This document shows positions 59,878-64,000 of a stretch of 64,000 nt of DNA, in pieces. The notes beneath the pieces are model-generated. The model had not been told where the DNA came from. It made no database searches and was given only the letters and a program-made list of their open reading frames with translations. Origin of the DNA: an uncultured Allomuricauda sp. (GTDB lineage: Bacteria; Bacteroidota; Bacteroidia; Flavobacteriales; Flavobacteriaceae); contig NZ_CAKZYF010000055.1 of assembly GCF_937884665.1 (NCBI RefSeq), positions 1 to 64,000 of the forward strand. The letters are read 5' to 3'. Numbering within the stretch: position 1 is the first letter of the stretch; every line of letters starts with the position of its first letter. The position numbers and the translations under genes were made by a program.

Positions 59878-60846
59878 TTAGGGCTTTACGTCTTCAAAGA
59901 ACTGTAGGGCTCTCTGCTCGCTGTAGCTTATGTTGTTTCTACCCCAAAATCCTACATGACCTCCAAAATTTGGTGTTTCTAGAAAGAGCTTTCGGTTTTT
60001 TTCCGCTTCTTTATAAGGATAACAACTGTCGCCCAAAAAGGAATCATCCTTCGCGTTGATAATCATTGCGGGGACTGATATGGTCTTGAGATATTGGAGA
60101 GAACTACATTTGGTATAATAATCCAGGGCATCTTTAAAGTTATGGGCCTTACTGGTATAGATATCGTCAAAGTCTTTTAGCGTCTTTATGGATGTAATAT
60201 CTGTATCGGTGATCTTTTCCGGGAATAACTTCTGTTTTTGACGAAGTTTTTTTAAGAGGTGTTTTTTAAATCGTTTGGCGTATAGGATGTTTTTACGGGA
60301 AAGCAATTGTTTACAGGACGAATGAAGATCACAAGGTACCGAGACTGCGACGGCAGCTTGGATTTTTTTGGGTAGGGTAGGTCGTTCTCCCAAATATTTC
60401 AAGATTAGGTTGCCTCCCAAACTAAATCCCTTGAGGTAAATAGAGCGATATCTTTTTTGTTCCAAAATATGTTGGATAACTTCATCTAAATCTTCTGTTG
60501 CACCCGAATGATACGAACGAAACAGTATATTGGGTTCGCCACTACACCCCCGAAGGTTAATAGAACACGCATCAAATCCACTTAAATTGAACAGTTTGGC
60601 ACTCCCCGTAATATATGGACGTTGGGCGGTACCTTCCAATCCATGAAGTAGAATGACCAGTCTGTCCGTTTGTTTATTTGTGTAGCTCCAATCCAGATCC
60701 AAAAAATCGGTATCGGATAAGATCAGCCGCTCCCTTTTCTGTGCCAAATTGTTGACCTGCCTCACCAAGCCAGCATAGATGGTAGAAAAGTGTCCGTTTT
60801 TAAAGAGAAGTGGGGGATCGTACGTTGATTTCACTATGGGCATCAA
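59878..60846 (-). CDS. YheT-family alpha/beta hydrolase
   Basis: LVILLHGLEGTAQRPYI, NLRGCSGEPN, LKGFSLGGNLILKYLGE. Confidence 0.9.
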   Translation of the reverse strand: MMPIVKSTYDPPLLFKNGHFSTIYAGLVRQVNNLAQKRERLILSDTDFLDLDWSYTNKQTDRLVILLHGLEGTAQRPYITGSAKLFNLSGFDACSINLRGCSGEPNILFRSYHSGATEDLDEVIQHILEQKRYRSIYLKGFSLGGNLILKYLGERPTLPKKIQAAVAVSVPCDLHSSCKQLLSRKNILYAKRFKKHLLKKLRQKQKLFPEKITDTDITSIKTLKDFDDIYTSKAHNFKDALDYYTKCSSLQYLKTISVPAMIINAKDDSFLGDSCYPYKEAEKNRKLFLETPNFGGHVGFWGRNNISYSEQRALQFFEDVKP

Positions 60847-61844
60847 TACAGGATATTATGCTTGGGGTTTACTTTTTCGGGCAAATCGGTCTCATCTAGC
60901 ATATCTCTTAAATCGATTTCAATAGTGCGGCATAAGGCGGTCATGGGCACATCGTTTATCCTTCCTTCAAATGGGTCTTCACTATTGCTGCCCACTTTTT
61001 CCATGGTAGAGAATATCCATGAAATCAAAATGGAGAAAAATATCATTAGACCAATGTACCACCACGAATTATCACCTTCCAAAGCAGTAAGTTGTTTTTC
61101 AAAAACATTTAAAAGCCCTAAGGGCAGGAGCAATAAAAAAATCCAGGTGAAAATTGTACTGAAATATGCATATTGCCTAGGGAACGGTGTATTTTTGATA
61201 CGCTCGCACTTCCCTTGTAAATTGTAAAACTCTTCCAGGGAATGGTGCATGAGAAGTTTATCAAATTCTGTAATCTTCTGTTTCTCCAGCAACTGTTTCA
61301 GATGAGCACCTTGGTTTTTGACCAAGTGCGTGGCCACATTTCGACGGTTTTCCAAGTCGTCAACTTCTTCAGGACGCAATAATTGGTCCATGCCCATACA
61401 TACCGGATTTCGTTCCCCGTGTCTATCAAATAAACGCTCAACCGCTCTATTTTCTTTAATGGAAAAGCTAGTAGGTTGTCTAAGTTGGACACGTAGGGCG
61501 TTGAGCCATGCGATATGCCGATAAATCAATGTAACCTGTGCATCCCGGTCCTCCTTTACCAAACTGAGCACTTGATTTGCCCAAGTACGTGAGTAATTCA
61601 CTATCCCACCCCATATTTTTCGAGCTTCCCAAAAACGATCATAGCTTTGACTGTTTTTAAAGCCCACGTAAAAGGCTACCGCAATTCCTATGACCGAGAT
61701 GGGTTGAAACGGAATATCAATGTGTTTCCAGTCCCAGTAGTGGTACAGCAAAAAAATAAGGCTTGCGTAGAGGGTAAAAAAAATGAGATTTTTCCAACCA
61801 AAACGCAAGATAAGCGTCCAGCTGATATTTCTTTTGATATACAT
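60843..61844 (-). CDS. bestrophin family ion channel
   Basis: FYVGFKNSQSYDRFWEARKIWGGIVNYSRTWANQVL. Confidence 0.93.
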   Translation of the reverse strand: MYIKRNISWTLILRFGWKNLIFFTLYASLIFLLYHYWDWKHIDIPFQPISVIGIAVAFYVGFKNSQSYDRFWEARKIWGGIVNYSRTWANQVLSLVKEDRDAQVTLIYRHIAWLNALRVQLRQPTSFSIKENRAVERLFDRHGERNPVCMGMDQLLRPEEVDDLENRRNVATHLVKNQGAHLKQLLEKQKITEFDKLLMHHSLEEFYNLQGKCERIKNTPFPRQYAYFSTIFTWIFLLLLPLGLLNVFEKQLTALEGDNSWWYIGLMIFFSILISWIFSTMEKVGSNSEDPFEGRINDVPMTALCRTIEIDLRDMLDETDLPEKVNPKHNILY

Positions 61845-62034
61845 AGATGGTGATTCGTATTTAAAAATACTTAAATCTATAATTATTTGTCTTTTATGTA
61901 AAAAATGAATCTCAAGTTTGTCGTATTTTTAAGGGAATGGTGTGTTGGAGACGATTATAGTTTACCACGATTCAATTTTTAGCTTGGATTTTCCCAAAAC
62001 CGGAATCACATAGTAGTTTTAAATACCAATAAAA

Positions 62035-63690
62035 ATGAAAGACCCACGTTTTCCAGAACTTACTTCTAGACAAATAACCATTTTAAAAGGATATGGTGCG
62101 CTGGAGAGTCATCCGCCGGAAACGCGTGTTTTCGCATTGGGGGATTTGCAATATGATTTTTTTGTGGTGCTGGATGGGGAAGTCTCCATTGAAGATCCCT
62201 ATAATGAAAATAAGGTAATCGTTGCCCATAAAAAAAATGAGTTTACAGGGGACAGTGGGATGCTTTCCAACCGCGGAGCCCAGTTTCATGCCATTACCAA
62301 AGGAAACACCTGCCTTCTGAGAATTACGCCTAAAAGACTCAAGGAAGCTATAGCCAAACATAGTGATATCAGCGATGTGCTCTTGAATGCATTTTTGTTG
62401 CGACAGGAAACGGTACTATCTGAATTCACTGGCGGGATTATGTTACTCGGGTCGGGCAACTCCAAAGAGACCTATGCAATTCGTGATTTTATGGATAAAA
62501 ATCATATCTGGTATAATTTTTTGGACATCGATATCTCCAAAAGGGCATTGGAACTCCTAAATAACTTTAACCTTACGGAAAGTGACCTCCCTATTTTAAT
62601 AAACAGTGAGGCCAAAGTATGCCAAAACCCATCTTTGGAACAAGTGGCCCGTTATTCAGGGGTACTCATGGATTTTGAGGACAAGGTTTTTGATTTGCTT
62701 GTGATCGGTGCGGGACCCGCTGGTCTGGCAGGCAGTGTATATGCAGCCTCAGAAGGATTAAGTGTGGTGACCATAGATAGTAAAGCACCAGGGGGTCAAG
62801 CAGGGAAAAGCTCAAAAATAGAGAATTATTTGGGGTTCCCCACTGGGATTTCGGGTAGTGATTTAGCGAATAAAGCTTATGTGCAGGCCCAAAAGTTTGG
62901 ATGTAACATTTCCATTCCCCACGAGGCAGAGCGGGTGGAACACACCGGCATGCATTTTATTTTGTACGCTTCCAATGAAAAAGTTATCAAGGCCAAAGCT
63001 ATCATGGCCGCAACCGGTGCCAGCTATAGAAGTCTTCCCATTGAGAATATTGAAAAATTTGAAGGGAGCGGGGTATACTATTCCGCCACAGGAATGAATG
63101 CTTCAGCCTGTAAAAATGAGTTGGTTGGTGTGGTAGGAGGGGGAAACTCCGCCGGACAAGCCGCACTTTTTCTTGCAGACCATGCCAAAGAAGTACATGT
63201 TATTTTGAGGGGTAACGATTTAGGTGCCAAAATGAGTGATTATCTGGTACAGCGGATAGAGGCTTCGGAGAATATTTTTGTCCATTTGGGGACACAGGTC
63301 AAGGAACTGCATGGACAATATCATTTGGAATGGTTGGTATTGGAAAACACTGACGGGACAAGAACGCAAAAAGAAATCACCAACTTGTTCACGTTTATTG
63401 GTGCAAGGCCGTGTACAGACTGGTTAAAAGGTTTGGTGGCAACGGACGAAAAAGGGTTTATTTGCACAGGACCAGGAATAAAGGAAGAAAGTCTTTTCAA
63501 ATGTTCTATTTATTCTGGAAGGAAACCTCAATCTTTGGAGACCAGTATCCCAGGATTTTTTGCCGTAGGTGATGTACGAAAAGGTTCGGTAAAACGTGTA
63601 GCGTCCGCAGTTGGGGAAGGGAGTATGTGTGTAAGCCAAGTGCACCAATTCCTGGATGATTTAAAAAAAGTTCAAATGGTGGAAACATGA
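62035..63690 (+). CDS. cyclic nucleotide-binding-domain / thioredoxin-reductase-like FAD oxidoreductase
   Basis: N-terminal cNMP-like domain; DLLVIGAGPAGLAGSVYAASEGLSVVTIDSKAPGGQAGKSSKIENYLGFPTGISG; VVGGGNSAGQAALFLA. Confidence 0.9.
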   Translation: MKDPRFPELTSRQITILKGYGALESHPPETRVFALGDLQYDFFVVLDGEVSIEDPYNENKVIVAHKKNEFTGDSGMLSNRGAQFHAITKGNTCLLRITPKRLKEAIAKHSDISDVLLNAFLLRQETVLSEFTGGIMLLGSGNSKETYAIRDFMDKNHIWYNFLDIDISKRALELLNNFNLTESDLPILINSEAKVCQNPSLEQVARYSGVLMDFEDKVFDLLVIGAGPAGLAGSVYAASEGLSVVTIDSKAPGGQAGKSSKIENYLGFPTGISGSDLANKAYVQAQKFGCNISIPHEAERVEHTGMHFILYASNEKVIKAKAIMAATGASYRSLPIENIEKFEGSGVYYSATGMNASACKNELVGVVGGGNSAGQAALFLADHAKEVHVILRGNDLGAKMSDYLVQRIEASENIFVHLGTQVKELHGQYHLEWLVLENTDGTRTQKEITNLFTFIGARPCTDWLKGLVATDEKGFICTGPGIKEESLFKCSIYSGRKPQSLETSIPGFFAVGDVRKGSVKRVASAVGEGSMCVSQVHQFLDDLKKVQMVET

Positions 63691-63725
63691 CCTACTGGAG
63701 TATCTACTTCGGATAGGTCTCCAGT
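63690..63725. terminator. hairpin between convergent genes, overlapping the stop of the downstream gene
   Basis: CTACTGGAG ... CTCCAGTAG perfect 9-bp arms followed by tcggtttt. Confidence 0.6.
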
Positions 63726-64000
63726 AGTCGGTTTTGTTTTTGAATGGCTTCCTTAAATTCCAACTTTAAGCTTTCTACCAAATCTAGAACGGACAGCACA
63801 TTTTGTATGGTAGTGACTCCTTGCCCTGCGGACCAGATGGTCTTCCACGCCTTGGCTTCGGTATCCAGTTCTTTTCCAAAATCGACTTTATGGCCCTTTT
63901 TTAAATCCTCCTCAGAAATACCTGCAGCTTGCAGGCTAGCTGCCAAAAAATTGGCATGTACCCCAGAAATTGCGGCAGTGTAGACTACATCGCTGGCTCC
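63704..64000 (-). CDS. nitronate monooxygenase (partial, runs off window end)
   Basis: open frame to window end reading GASDVVYTAAISGVHANFLAASLQAAGISEEDL. Confidence 0.8.
   Translation of the reverse strand, partial: GASDVVYTAAISGVHANFLAASLQAAGISEEDLKKGHKVDFGKELDTEAKAWKTIWSAGQGVTTIQNVLSVLDLVESLKLEFKEAIQKQNRLLETYPK

Overview
The window is a gene-dense chromosomal segment, most likely from a marine Flavobacteriaceae member (Bacteroidota). Support for this includes TAnnTTTG-type promoters, a T9SS sorting domain, an IPExxxVDY protein, a full Bat/MoxR locus and the ACP-FabF-RNase III-pyruvate kinase order. About 54 protein-coding genes can be supported. I saw no rRNA, tRNA, CRISPR array or IS element. 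Recognisable blocks are: purine/fatty-acid/glycolysis genes (purF, pfkB kinase, rnhA, purN, acpP, fabF, rnc, pyk); dinB, CYTH, a Tat-signal aminotransferase and pheS; a SulP transporter followed by a decayed beta-carbonic anhydrase; an 8-gene MoxR/DUF58/BatA-E locus; an amylosucrase-fructokinase pair; a 2034-aa secreted metalloprotease-like T9SS cargo protein; aldehyde dehydrogenase plus 3-hydroxyanthranilate dioxygenase; glpD with a perfect palindromic operator; a membrane-LytTR regulator; a second SulP; and a little-characterised sensor/secreted-protein locus at 55.4-59.2 kb. The most interesting unannotated items are: (i) the beta-carbonic anhydrase pseudogene at ~17.83-17.95 kb; (ii) a 32-codon upstream ORF sharing an exact 30-bp translation-initiation region with the giant T9SS gene; (iii) a 54-codon small ORF ahead of an AhpD-like gene; (iv) the TGTAAACGTTTACA palindrome on the glpD promoter; (v) the 55.4-59.2 kb locus encoding a membrane-anchored HTH/lectin-like protein. 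All calls come from reading the sequence and the supplied ORF translations; no database search was run.
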